Shown: in pieces, positions 39,435 through 47,838 of the stretch | Layout: each line of letters opens with the position of its first letter | How positions within the stretch are numbered: the stretch's first letter is position 1 | From: Arthrobacter sp. | GTDB taxonomy: Bacteria > Actinomycetota > Actinomycetes > Actinomycetales > Micrococcaceae | NCBI GenBank assembly: GCA_026393275.1 | Contig: JAPLAM010000040.1 | Coordinates: 1 to 64,000, forward strand | Length of the DNA stretch: 64,000 bases | Reading direction: 5' to 3' | The notes under the pieces: generated by a model | The model's input: the letters and a program-made list of their open reading frames with translations, nothing else | Databases searched by the model: none | What the model was told of the DNA's origin: nothing | Position numbers and translations under genes: made by a program

Positions 39435-42400
39435 GGATCCACCGCCTCGAAATTTCCGCGTTCGGCCCCTTCGCCGGCACGGAGCGCATCGACTTCGACC
39501 GGCTCAGCACGCACGGGCTCTTCCTGCTCAACGGTGCCACCGGGGCCGGCAAGACCAGCGTCCTGGACGCCATCTGCTTCGCCCTCTACGGATCGGTGCC
39601 CGGTGCCCGGCAGGAGGGCAAGCGGCTGCGCAGCGACCACGCCGACGCGGCCGCCGAGCCGCGCGTCACCTGCGAGTTTTCCGCCAAGGGTAGGCACTTC
39701 GAAGTGTCCCGGACGCCCGCCTGGAACAAGCCCAGCGCGCGGGGCAAGAACGGTTTCACCGAGCAGAAGGCCAACACGCTGCTGCGCGAGCGGGTGGACG
39801 GCGAATGGGTGGAAAAGTCGGGCCGCAATGACGAGGCGGGCGCCGAAATCACGGCCCTGCTGGGCATGGACCGGGAGCAGTTCACCCGGGTGGTGATGCT
39901 GCCGCAAGGCGACTTTGCGGCCTTCCTGCGCTCCAAGGCCTCCGACCGGCTGGTGCTGCTCCAAAGCCTGTTCGGCACCCAGCGTTTCGAATCGGTGGAA
40001 CTGGAATTAGGCCGCCGGGCGGCTGCGGCCCGTGGCGAAGTGGAAAGCCTCAACAACCAGTTGGCGCTCCTGCTGGCGCAGGCCGAAGCGGAAACCGCGG
40101 GCCTCGGTCTGGAACTGGACGGGGCTCCGGACCGCGAGGACGCCGACGGGCTGCTGGCTTGGCTTGAGGCCGCCGGTGCCTCGATAGCCGGCACCCGGCA
40201 GGCCGCGGCAGCCGAGGCCGAGCGCCTGGCCGCCGACCTGGCCACCCGGCTGGAGACGGCTGCGGCGCGCGCCGCCCGGCAGGCAAAACTAGCGGCCGCC
40301 GAACAGCGCAAGGCCGACGCCGAGGTGGCCGCTCCGGAGCTGCGGAACAAGGCCACGCGGCTGGAACGGCACCGCAAAGCCGAAGTGCTCGGCGGCCAGC
40401 TGCAAGCCGTGGACAGTGCCAAGTCCGCGGAGGAAGGGGCGGTCGTTTCCGCGTCCGCCGCGTCCGCCGAGCTGCGTGCAGCGGCGCTGGTCGACCCGGA
40501 GCTGGCCGGGTTGCCGGACACCCTGACGGACATGCTGCCGGACACGCTGGCGGGCACGGGGCCGGACGCGCTTCCCGCTGGCGGGCCGCCACTGGACGGA
40601 TCCGTGCTGCGGGGCGGGCTCGCCCGACTCCGCTCCCTCCGCGCCGTTCTGGAGGAACGGGTGCCGGACGAGGAACGCCTCGCCGTCCTGCTCACGCGCG
40701 GCACCGAGCTGCAGCGAAGCCTGGACGGGCTCCACACCGCAAGCCGCTCCGGCGCCGCGGCCCTGGACACGCTGCGGGCCGAATCGGCGGAGCTCCTCGC
40801 CGCCCTGGCCCCGCTCGAGGAGCTTGCCGCGGAAGTCCAGCTGCGGACCAAGGAGGCCGCCGCCGCGGACGAGCTGGTAAGCATCGTCCGCAGGCACACC
40901 GCGGCCGCGGAAGACTGCGCGCGCATCGCCGACCGGCACCGCCTGGCCCGCGACCGGCACCAGGACCGCCGTCAGCGCTGGCTTGACCTCCGGGAGGAGC
41001 GGCTCGCCAATGCCGCCGCGGAACTCGCGGCCCAACTGCTTCCGGAGCAGCCGTGTCCGGTCTGCGGCAGCCCCGAACATCCCGCCCCCGCTCCGGCCGC
41101 GTCTTCCGCCCTGGCCGTCGCCGAGGCCGAAAGGGCCGCCCAGGAAGATGCCGAGGCGGCCGAGACGGTGCTGTCGGCGCTTGAACGCGAGCTTGTCGAA
41201 GCCCAGCAGGACCTCGCCGTGCTGGCCGCGCAGGGCGGCGACACCGCCCCCGACGTTGCCCGCAGCGACGCCGAGGTGGCGAAGACCCTGGCGGCCGACG
41301 CCACCCGCGCGGTCGCGGAGCTGGCGGCCAACCGGGTCCGGCGCTCTGAACTGGAGGACGAAATTTCGGTCGCGGAACATGCCCGGGCGGCGGCCGCCGA
41401 GGGGATCGCCCACACCGGCTCCACCCTCAGCGAAGTCCGAGGGCAAGCGGAGGGCCTTGAAGCCACCCTGGCGAGCCTGCGCTCAGGTCACGCGACCCTC
41501 GGGGCACGCCTCACCGCGGTCCACCGAACGACGGCCCTGCTTGAGCGCACTGATGCGGCCGCCGTCGCCCTCGAACAGGCCCGGGCACGGACCGCGGAGG
41601 CCGTCGCGCAACTGGACCGGGCCCTGCCTGCCGCCGGCTTCGACTCCGCCGCCGCGGCCCGCGCGGTGCTGCTTCCGGCCTCCGACGCGGCCGGGCTGGA
41701 AACCGCGCTCCGGTCCGGGCAGGATGAAGCCGCCCGGCTCGAGGAACTCTTTGCCGGCGAGGAACTCGCCCTGGCCGCCCGGGAGCTGGCGACAGACGGG
41801 CCGGCGGACCCCGGCGTGCTCGATCAGCTCCGCGCCGACTCCGCCGCGGCGGAACGCAACGCCCGCGAGGCGGTGCTGGCCTCCGGACTCGCCGGGAAGT
41901 CGGTGCGGACGCTGGGTGGGATCTCCGCCAAGTACGCGGAACAGGCCGCGGCCGGCCGTGCCCCCCGGGAACGGGCAGCGCTGTGGACCGCCGTGGCGGA
42001 TGCGGCCCGGGGCGGCGGGGACAACACCTTCCGCATGAGCTTGAACAGCTACGTCCTTGCCGCCCGGCTGGAACAGGTGGCGGCGGCAGCCTCGGAGCGG
42101 CTGATCGGCATGAGCGACGGCCGGTACACCCTGCAGCACACCGACGCCAGGGCAGCCCGCGGGCAGAAATCCGGGCTGGGCCTGGAGGTCGTCGACCAGT
42201 GGACCGGCCAGCGCCGGGACACGGCCACGCTGTCCGGCGGAGAGTCCTTCATGGCCTCACTCGCGCTCGCGCTCGGCCTTGCGGACGTGGTGCAGATGGA
42301 ATCCGGCGGCGTGGACATCGAAACCCTGTTCGTTGACGAGGGCTTCGGAAGCCTAGACGAGCAGTCCCTCGAGCAGGTCATGGACGCCCTCGAAGGGCTC

Positions 42401-42532
42401 CGCGACGGTGGCCGGGTGGTGGGCCTTGTAAGCCATGTGGCCGGAATGAAACAACGGATCACCACCCAGCTGCAGGTGGTCAAGGGCCGCAACGGATCCA
42501 CCCTGCACATCTCCGACGACGGCCAGGCCTGA
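39431..42532 (+). CDS. sbcC: Exonuclease SbcCD, SMC-like ATPase subunit C
   Basis: This 1033-residue Rad50-type protein has N-terminal Walker A GATGAGKT (K41), a long Ala/Glu/Arg-rich coiled coil, a zinc hook CPVC at C542-C545, a second coiled coil, the ABC signature LSGGES (934-939), and Walker B/D-loop FVDEGFGSLD (D969-E970). The GTG start at 39431 overlaps the sbcD stop. The coiled-coil arms give the many spurious long frames on the other strand. Confidence 0.96.
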   Translation: MRIHRLEISAFGPFAGTERIDFDRLSTHGLFLLNGATGAGKTSVLDAICFALYGSVPGARQEGKRLRSDHADAAAEPRVTCEFSAKGRHFEVSRTPAWNKPSARGKNGFTEQKANTLLRERVDGEWVEKSGRNDEAGAEITALLGMDREQFTRVVMLPQGDFAAFLRSKASDRLVLLQSLFGTQRFESVELELGRRAAAARGEVESLNNQLALLLAQAEAETAGLGLELDGAPDREDADGLLAWLEAAGASIAGTRQAAAAEAERLAADLATRLETAAARAARQAKLAAAEQRKADAEVAAPELRNKATRLERHRKAEVLGGQLQAVDSAKSAEEGAVVSASAASAELRAAALVDPELAGLPDTLTDMLPDTLAGTGPDALPAGGPPLDGSVLRGGLARLRSLRAVLEERVPDEERLAVLLTRGTELQRSLDGLHTASRSGAAALDTLRAESAELLAALAPLEELAAEVQLRTKEAAAADELVSIVRRHTAAAEDCARIADRHRLARDRHQDRRQRWLDLREERLANAAAELAAQLLPEQPCPVCGSPEHPAPAPAASSALAVAEAERAAQEDAEAAETVLSALERELVEAQQDLAVLAAQGGDTAPDVARSDAEVAKTLAADATRAVAELAANRVRRSELEDEISVAEHARAAAAEGIAHTGSTLSEVRGQAEGLEATLASLRSGHATLGARLTAVHRTTALLERTDAAAVALEQARARTAEAVAQLDRALPAAGFDSAAAARAVLLPASDAAGLETALRSGQDEAARLEELFAGEELALAARELATDGPADPGVLDQLRADSAAAERNAREAVLASGLAGKSVRTLGGISAKYAEQAAAGRAPRERAALWTAVADAARGGGDNTFRMSLNSYVLAARLEQVAAAASERLIGMSDGRYTLQHTDARAARGQKSGLGLEVVDQWTGQRRDTATLSGGESFMASLALALGLADVVQMESGGVDIETLFVDEGFGSLDEQSLEQVMDALEGLRDGGRVVGLVSHVAGMKQRITTQLQVVKGRNGSTLHISDDGQA

Positions 42533-42621
42533 CGCGGGCCCGCTCGGCTACACTGGGAGGGTTACCGGGTCGCGCGCATCGGGAGGAGGGACGATGCGCA
42601 CCATTCAACGAACCCGGAACC

Positions 42622-43956
42622 ATGAACCCTTCACCGTCGTCCACGACGTCCCCTTCCCCTGCGGCACCCGCAGAACCCCGCGGCGGCGGCCGCTTCGCCC
42701 GCCTGCCCCTGCTGGCCGGCCGGAGTTTCATCCCGCTGGGGCTCTTCGCCCGTCTACCGCTGGCCATGCTGACCGTGGGCGCCCTGACCCTTGTGACCGG
42801 CGTGACCGGATCCTACGCGGTGGGCGGCGCCGCTGCCGGCGCCGTCGGGATCGGCTCGGCGCTCGGAGCGCCCGTGCTGGGGGCCCTGGCGGACCGGCTG
42901 GGCCAACGGCCCGTCCTGCTCGTTGCCGCAGTCTTCAACACGGCGGCCGTGACCGCCCTGATCCTCGCTGCGTACCTGGTCCCGGGTGCCCAGGAGCTGT
43001 CCGCCGCCGTGCCGGTGCTCGCCGCGGCGTTCGTGGCCGGCGCCAGCTGCCCGCAGGTCGGCCCGCTGGCCCGGGTCCGCTGGATGGCCCTGAGTTCGCG
43101 CGGCGGCGGCCGGCCTGGGGATCTGGACACCGCACTGTCCTATGAAAGCACCGCCGACGAGCTGACCTTCGTGCTGGGTCCCGCGCTGGTGGGAATCCTC
43201 GCCAGCCTGGTCACCCCCTGGCTGCCGCTCGCGCTCGCCGCCGCGCTCACCCTCACCCTGGTGCCCGCCTTCGCCGTGCACCCGACGCACCGTGCGGTGC
43301 CGCGCACGCCGGCGCGGAGCGGCCCGGCTGCGGCCGCCGCCCGTCAGCGCCGGAAGTCCCTGACGGCATCGCAGCGCGCGGCCGGAATCGCCGCCGTCGG
43401 CCTGCCGGTGCTGGCCATGGTCTGCATGGGAACCTTCTTCGGCTCGACCCAGACCTCCCTAAGTTCCTTTTCGGCCGGCTTCGCCAGTTCGGAGGTGGCG
43501 GGGCTGCTGTACGCGGTGATGGGCCTGAGCTCGGCCGCCGCGGCGCTGTCGGTGGCGTACTGGCCCCGGCGCTTCGGCATCCCGGCCCGCTGGCTGGCCT
43601 GCGCTGCCCTGATGGCCGGACTCGCGGCACTCCTGTTGCTGCCCTCGACCGCGCTGCCCATGATCCTCGTGCTGCTGGTCCTGGGACTGCCGGTGGGTCC
43701 GCTGATGGTCACCGTGTTCGCCATCGGTGGCCTCGTGGCGCCGGACGGGAAACTCGGGACCGTGATGACGGCGCTGGCCAGCGGCCTCGTGGCCGGAACC
43801 GCCGTCGGTTCGTCCATCGCCGGGCAGCTCGCACAGACCGTCGGCTATTCGGCTGCGTTCGTGGTTCCGGTCTGCGCCGCCTCGGCGCTGTTCCTGCTCG
43901 GTGCGGCAGCCGCCGTCGTGCTCCGGCGACGGCCCGGTACCGCGGTCTCCGCCTAA
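42622..43956 (+). CDS. MFS transporter
   Basis: This 444-residue transporter has 12 predicted helices and the MFS loop motif GALADRLGQRPVLL between helices 2 and 3. The middle cytosolic loop is basic and contains RSGPAAAAARQRRK. The substrate is unknown. An oddity: a very strong ribosome-binding site (GGGAGGAGGG at about 42581-42590) precedes ATG 42594, which is out of frame, while ATG 42622 has only a weak site. A shadow reading from 42594 is not credible as a protein, so coupling or a leader peptide is possible. Confidence 0.88.
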   Translation: MNPSPSSTTSPSPAAPAEPRGGGRFARLPLLAGRSFIPLGLFARLPLAMLTVGALTLVTGVTGSYAVGGAAAGAVGIGSALGAPVLGALADRLGQRPVLLVAAVFNTAAVTALILAAYLVPGAQELSAAVPVLAAAFVAGASCPQVGPLARVRWMALSSRGGGRPGDLDTALSYESTADELTFVLGPALVGILASLVTPWLPLALAAALTLTLVPAFAVHPTHRAVPRTPARSGPAAAAARQRRKSLTASQRAAGIAAVGLPVLAMVCMGTFFGSTQTSLSSFSAGFASSEVAGLLYAVMGLSSAAAALSVAYWPRRFGIPARWLACAALMAGLAALLLLPSTALPMILVLLVLGLPVGPLMVTVFAIGGLVAPDGKLGTVMTALASGLVAGTAVGSSIAGQLAQTVGYSAAFVVPVCAASALFLLGAAAAVVLRRRPGTAVSA

Positions 43957-44021
43957 CCCAACTGAGTAGCACTTGTTGTCGTTCCGAGGCCCAAACCGAC
44001 ACCAACTGCGACCCAGTTGGG
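43957..44021. repeat. 65-bp imperfect palindrome behind the MFS gene
   Basis: The arms begin and end with exact CCCAACTG (43957-43964) and CAGTTGGG (44014-44021). Folding the whole 65 bp on itself matches roughly 24 of 30 pairs. It begins immediately after the stop codon. It can act as a terminator, and its regular build suggests a dispersed palindromic repeat of this genus. Confidence 0.65.
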
Positions 44022-44068
44022 CCTGGCGACCCACCGCCCGACCCGCCGGGCGACGCTTTCACGACACA

Positions 44069-44084
44069 TGTGTGGTTTATCACA
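44069..44084 (+). promoter_or_regulatory. CRP/GlxR-like site before the MHS transporter
   Basis: TGTGTGGTTTATCACA matches the TGTGA-N6-TCACA consensus at all but one outer position. It overlaps the -35 region of the -10 element at 44095. Binding by a cAMP-receptor-type protein is inference. Confidence 0.4.
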
Positions 44085-44094
44085 TGTTTCATAG

Positions 44095-44100
44095 TATGAT
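44095..44100 (+). promoter_or_regulatory. -10 element of the MHS transporter
   Basis: TATGAT is a good -10 hexamer. The predicted start near 44107 leaves a leader of about 90 nt that includes the TetR-like operator. Confidence 0.5.
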
Positions 44101-44111
44101 CTCGAATACCA

Positions 44112-44129
44112 ACTGACCGTTCGATCAGT
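44112..44129 (+). promoter_or_regulatory. TetR-type operator before the MHS transporter
   Basis: ACTGACCGT/TCGATCAGT is an 18-bp palindrome with seven of nine pairs matching, in the style of TetR-family operators. It covers about +6 to +23, a repressing position. No TetR gene is encoded next to it. Confidence 0.55.
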
Positions 44130-44198
44130 AATCACGAGGCACCCAGTTTCACTTCGCACCCACCGGGCAGCACCTCTGCCCCCAGCAATGGAGTTTCA

Positions 44199-45530
44199 AT
44201 GACCGCAACTTCAACCGTCGATTCAGAGGCCGGCCCCAGCAGCAAGCATGAGGAACGCAAGGTCCTCGCCGGGACCCTGGTCGGCACCACAATCGAGTGG
44301 TACGACTTCTTCATTTTCGCCCAGCTGACGGCAACGCTGCTGTCCCCGCTCTTCCTCGCACCCCTGAACGATTCCAACCCCGGCCTGGCGCAGATCCTCT
44401 CCTTCGCACTGATCGGCATCAGCTTCCTGTTCCGTCCGCTGGGCGCGATCATCGCCGGGCACCTCGGCGACCGCCTCGGCCGCAAGGCCATGCTGGTCTT
44501 CACCCTCGTCATGATGGGTGCCGCGACGGCCCTGATCGGTGTGCTGCCGACCTACGCCCAGATCGGTGTCTGGGCCCCGGTCCTGCTGATCCTGCTCCGC
44601 GTCATCCAGGGCTTCTCCGCCGGCGGTGAATGGGGCGGCGCCGCCCTGATGGCCGTGGAGCACGCTCCGATGAGCAAGCGCGGCCTGTTTGGCGCCTACC
44701 CGCAGATCGGCGTTCCGGTGGGCATGATCCTCGCCACCGGGCTGCTCTACTTCCTCAACACCGGCATGTCCAAGGAAGACTTTGCTTCCTGGGGCTGGCG
44801 GATGCCGTTCCTGCTCTCGATCGTGCTGATCGTGGTCGGCTACCTGATCCGGCGCGCCGTCGCCGAAAGCCCGGTCTTCAAGGAGATGCAGGACCGCAAG
44901 GAGGAAAGCAAGGCTCCTCTGGGCGAGCTGATCCGCAAGCACAAGAAGGCCGTCCTCTACTCGACGATGATCTTCATCGGCAACAACGCCGCCGGCTACC
45001 TGCTGATCGCCTTCTTCATCTCCTACGCCACCAAGACGCTGAAGATGCCCACCCCGCAGATCCTGCTGGCCACCACGCTGGCCTCCTTCGGCTGGCTCAT
45101 CTTCACCCTCGTCGGCGGCTGGCTTTCGGACAAGATCGGCCGGGTCAAGACCTTCCTGATCGGCTACGCAATCGTCTTCGCCTGGATGATCCCGATGTTC
45201 GCCCTGATCGACACCAAGGACATCGTGCTCTACGGGGTGGCCTTGTTCGTCCTCACCATCGGCCTCGGCCTGTCCTACGGTCCGATGTCCGCCATGTACG
45301 CCGAGATGTTCCCGGCCAACGTCCGGTACTCCGGCATCTCCATCGGGTACGCCTTCGGGGCCATCCTTGGCGGCGCGTTCGCGGCCACCATCGCCGAGGC
45401 CCTGCTGCAGGGCACGCACTGGACCGGATCCATCGGCATCTACATCATGATCCTCTGCGTCATCTCCGCCGTCGGCGTCGTCCTGGCCAAGGAAACCCGC
45501 GGCCGCCCGCTGGGCCTCAGCAAGCACTAA
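44199..45530 (+). CDS. MHS-family MFS metabolite:H+ symporter
   Basis: This 443-residue, 12-helix transporter of the metabolite:H+ symporter family (ProP, KgtP, ShiA relatives) has the diagnostic TTIEWYDFFIF in helix 1, GHLGDRLGRKAML between helices 2 and 3, and GFSAGGEWGGA in helix 4. The substrate is likely a carboxylate, osmolyte or aromatic acid; it cannot be fixed from sequence. It is monocistronic, with a 242-bp regulatory region upstream and a long palindrome downstream. Confidence 0.92.
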   Translation: MTATSTVDSEAGPSSKHEERKVLAGTLVGTTIEWYDFFIFAQLTATLLSPLFLAPLNDSNPGLAQILSFALIGISFLFRPLGAIIAGHLGDRLGRKAMLVFTLVMMGAATALIGVLPTYAQIGVWAPVLLILLRVIQGFSAGGEWGGAALMAVEHAPMSKRGLFGAYPQIGVPVGMILATGLLYFLNTGMSKEDFASWGWRMPFLLSIVLIVVGYLIRRAVAESPVFKEMQDRKEESKAPLGELIRKHKKAVLYSTMIFIGNNAAGYLLIAFFISYATKTLKMPTPQILLATTLASFGWLIFTLVGGWLSDKIGRVKTFLIGYAIVFAWMIPMFALIDTKDIVLYGVALFVLTIGLGLSYGPMSAMYAEMFPANVRYSGISIGYAFGAILGGAFAATIAEALLQGTHWTGSIGIYIMILCVISAVGVVLAKETRGRPLGLSKH

Positions 45531-45543
45531 GCGGCCCAACAGC

Positions 45544-45603
45544 AACGCGGGGTCACCCAGCGCCGTCCGGAACCTCCGGATCGGCGCGAAGTGACCCCGC
45601 GTT
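45544..45603. terminator. 60-bp palindromic terminator between convergent genes
   Basis: The outer stem is 45544-45556 with 45591-45603 (13 bp perfect). Inside, GCGCCG/CGGCGC and TCCGGA/TCCGGA extend it around loop ACC. It separates the MHS transporter from the convergent hydrolase. The plus strand continues GTTCGTTATTT, a weak T-rich tail. Confidence 0.75.
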
Positions 45604-45631
45604 CGTTATTTAAGACTGAATCAAGAAGTGC

Positions 45632-46459
45632 CTAAACGGCCAGGAAGCTGATGGCACCCTGTTTGAAGGCCCGGCTGGTGACGGCGTTGGTGTGGTTCCG
45701 GCCCGGCAGGATGAGCTGTTCCACCATCGAGCCGGCCCGGGCGCCCAGCTTGGCGAGCTCGGGCATGGACGCGGCCCGCTCATCCTGTTCCCCGGCCACC
45801 AGCAGCATCGGCATCGGCGGGACAGCCTCGGCCGCGTCGAACGGCTCGTCCTTGATCGCCTCGACCAGGGACAACAGCGCAAAGATGTTGTTGCTCGGCA
45901 GCAGCTGCGCCATTTTCAGCAGCCCGGCGGTGGAAGCGTCCGCGATCGGCGTGCCGTCGGCCAGGTACCGCTGCGCGGCAACCAGGTCGAAGTCGGCCAG
46001 CGGGTCCGCCACGTTGGGGCCGCCCAGGACCAGCCGGTGGACGAGTTCGTGCTGGGTGGCGCCGAATTCCCAGGCCAGCCGGGCCCCCAGCGAGTAGCCG
46101 ATCACGTCCAGCCCGCTCGCCGGGTCGCCGTCGCGCAGGGGACGCGCGCCGGCGTCGAACGCGATCTGCAGCAGATCGGCACGGATCCGGCTGGGGGAAT
46201 AGGAGTCCCGGTCCTCGGGCGAGCCGCTGCGGCCGTGGCCGGGCAGGTCCACGGTGATGACGCGGCGGCCGGCCTGGGTGAGGGCCATGATCCAGCCGGT
46301 GTCCTCCCAGTTGAGCTTGGCGGAGGAGGAGAAGCCGTGCAGCAGCAGCACCGGGCGCAACCCGGCGTCGTCCGCTGGATCGTGCACCCCGACGTACAGC
46401 CGGGGATCGGTGCCCTCGACGGTGTGGGAATGCTGTTCGCCGGTGTGCCTGCCGCTCAT
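45632..46459 (-). CDS. Alpha/beta hydrolase at the end of the 2-oxoacid dehydrogenase operon
   Basis: This 275-residue hydrolase has the oxyanion motif LLLHGFSSS, the nucleophile elbow GYSLGAR, an acidic residue in AGEQDERA and a late GRNHTNAV histidine. It follows the lipoyl-domain gene by 4 nt. In the acetoin dehydrogenase E2 (AcoC) of other bacteria a lipoyl domain is fused to just such a hydrolase domain, so this gene may be the detached second half of the E2. ATG 46459 is favoured by an upstream GAGG; ATG 46474 is possible. Confidence 0.8.
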   Translation of the reverse strand: MSGRHTGEQHSHTVEGTDPRLYVGVHDPADDAGLRPVLLLHGFSSSAKLNWEDTGWIMALTQAGRRVITVDLPGHGRSGSPEDRDSYSPSRIRADLLQIAFDAGARPLRDGDPASGLDVIGYSLGARLAWEFGATQHELVHRLVLGGPNVADPLADFDLVAAQRYLADGTPIADASTAGLLKMAQLLPSNNIFALLSLVEAIKDEPFDAAEAVPPMPMLLVAGEQDERAASMPELAKLGARAGSMVEQLILPGRNHTNAVTSRAFKQGAISFLAV

Positions 46460-46463
46460 GGTG

Positions 46464-46793
46464 TCAGTCCTCATCAAGTACGGCGCTCAGGCGGACCCGG
46501 CGCTTCGGTGCCTCTTCCTTCGGGACCGTGCCCACGATGCCGGCGGTGTTGTCCGGCACCTCGAACACGATCAACGGCTCACCGACATTGATTTTGTCGC
46601 CGGGGCCGCCGTGGATACGCACTACCTTACCTGCCTGCGGGCTGGGCAATTCGACGGCCGACTTGGTGGTTTCGACCTCCACGAGGGGCTGGTTGCGTTC
46701 CACCTGCTCACCCGGCGACACCAGCCATTCCAGCACTGTCGCCTCGATGAGGCCCTCGCCGAGGTCAGGCAGCGGGAAGGAAATTTCAGCCAC
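46464..46793 (-). CDS. Free-standing lipoyl domain (truncated or split E2)
   Basis: This 109-residue protein is a single lipoyl domain (about residues 1-80; lipoylated K44 in VETTKSAVE) followed by a short basic-acidic tail (PKRRVRL...DED). The E1-binding and acyltransferase domains of a normal E2 (400 residues or more) are absent, and the next gene is a hydrolase. GTG 46793 overlaps E1-beta by 8 nt. The tail resembles the linker that follows the lipoyl domain in E2 proteins. Either it shuttles to an E2 core encoded elsewhere, or the hydrolase supplies the transfer step. Confidence 0.85.
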   Translation of the reverse strand: MAEISFPLPDLGEGLIEATVLEWLVSPGEQVERNQPLVEVETTKSAVELPSPQAGKVVRIHGGPGDKINVGEPLIVFEVPDNTAGIVGTVPKEEAPKRRVRLSAVLDED

Positions 46794-47838
46794 GTTTGTA
46801 CTCCAATACTCGCTGGATGCCGAAGAGGATCCGGTCAATGTTCGGGATGTATTCATCTTCCAGATCGCCCGAGGGGTACGGGACGTCGAAGCCGGTCACG
46901 CGCTCCACCGGCGCCTTGAGCGTGTCGAAGCAGCTCTGCGTGATCAGCTGGGCCACCTCGGCGCCGAGCCCGGAGGTCAGCGGCGCTTCATGCACGACGA
47001 CGGCGCGGCGCGTCTTGCGCACGGAGGCGGCCAGCCCGGCGGCGTCGATCGGCTTGAGCCAGCGCAGGTCCAGGACCTCGATGTCGATCCCGTCCTCGGC
47101 GGCAAGTTCGGCCACCTGCAGGCAGCGGGAGACCATGGCGCCCCACGCGACGAGTGTGAGATGGCGGCCTTCACGCATGACCTTGGATCCGGTGGGCGCG
47201 TCGCCATCCGCCGCGAAGTCAACCTCGCCCTTCTGCCAGTAGCGGGACTTCGGTTCCATGAAGATCACCGGGTCCGGCCGGGTGGCGGCGTACTTCAGCA
47301 GGTGGTAAGCCTCGTGCGGGTTCGACGGCGAGACCACCTTCAGCCCGGGCACATGGGCGAAAAGTGCCTCGAGACTTTCGCCGTGGTGTTCGGGGGCGCG
47401 GATGCCGCCGAAGCTGGGCACGCGGAGGGTGATCGGCATGGGCATGGTGCCCCGGCTCCGGTAGTTCATCCGGGCAATCTGGCAGACGATCTGGTTGATG
47501 GCCGGGTAGGCGAAGCCGTCGAACTGGACCTCGGGGATGGGGTGGAAGCCGGCCATCGCCAGTCCCACGGACATGCCGAGGATGCCGGATTCCGCCAGCG
47601 GGGTGTCGAAGACCCGCTGTGCGCCGTGCCTGGCCTGCAACCCGTCGGTGATCCGGAAGACGCCACCGAGCCGGCCGCAGTCCTCGCCGAAGATGACGGC
47701 CTTCGGGTTCTCCGCCAGCACCTCGTCGAGGGCCCGGTTGAGCGCCTGCTGCATGGACATCACGGTGACGGAAACGGGCTTGTCTGCGCTCATGGCGGTG
47801 CTCTCCCCGCTAGTGCTCTCGAGAATCGAGTTAGACAT
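46786..47838 (-). CDS. 2-oxoacid dehydrogenase E1 component, beta subunit
   Basis: This 350-residue transketolase-like beta subunit has VIFGEDCGRLGGVFR, FDTPLAESGILGMSVGLA and the C-terminal swivel domain with VVVHEAPLTSGLGAE. It pairs with E1-alpha to decarboxylate a branched-chain 2-oxoacid, pyruvate or acetoin. ATG 47838 overlaps the alpha stop by 8 nt and has GAGGAG upstream; ATG 47793 with its own GGGGAGAG is a serious alternative (335 residues). Confidence 0.9.
   Translation of the reverse strand: MSNSILESTSGESTAMSADKPVSVTVMSMQQALNRALDEVLAENPKAVIFGEDCGRLGGVFRITDGLQARHGAQRVFDTPLAESGILGMSVGLAMAGFHPIPEVQFDGFAYPAINQIVCQIARMNYRSRGTMPMPITLRVPSFGGIRAPEHHGESLEALFAHVPGLKVVSPSNPHEAYHLLKYAATRPDPVIFMEPKSRYWQKGEVDFAADGDAPTGSKVMREGRHLTLVAWGAMVSRCLQVAELAAEDGIDIEVLDLRWLKPIDAAGLAASVRKTRRAVVVHEAPLTSGLGAEVAQLITQSCFDTLKAPVERVTGFDVPYPSGDLEDEYIPNIDRILFGIQRVLEYKRG

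Noticed and set aside
44199..45530. MHS transporter as part of a mobile element because it is flanked by palindromes
   Set aside because: No transposase, no target-site duplication and no composition shift; the palindromes differ from each other.
46794..46856. Longer N-terminus for the lipoyl protein
   Set aside because: It would be translated inside E1-beta and reads Ser/Thr-rich non-homologous sequence; GTG 46793 begins right at the lipoyl fold.
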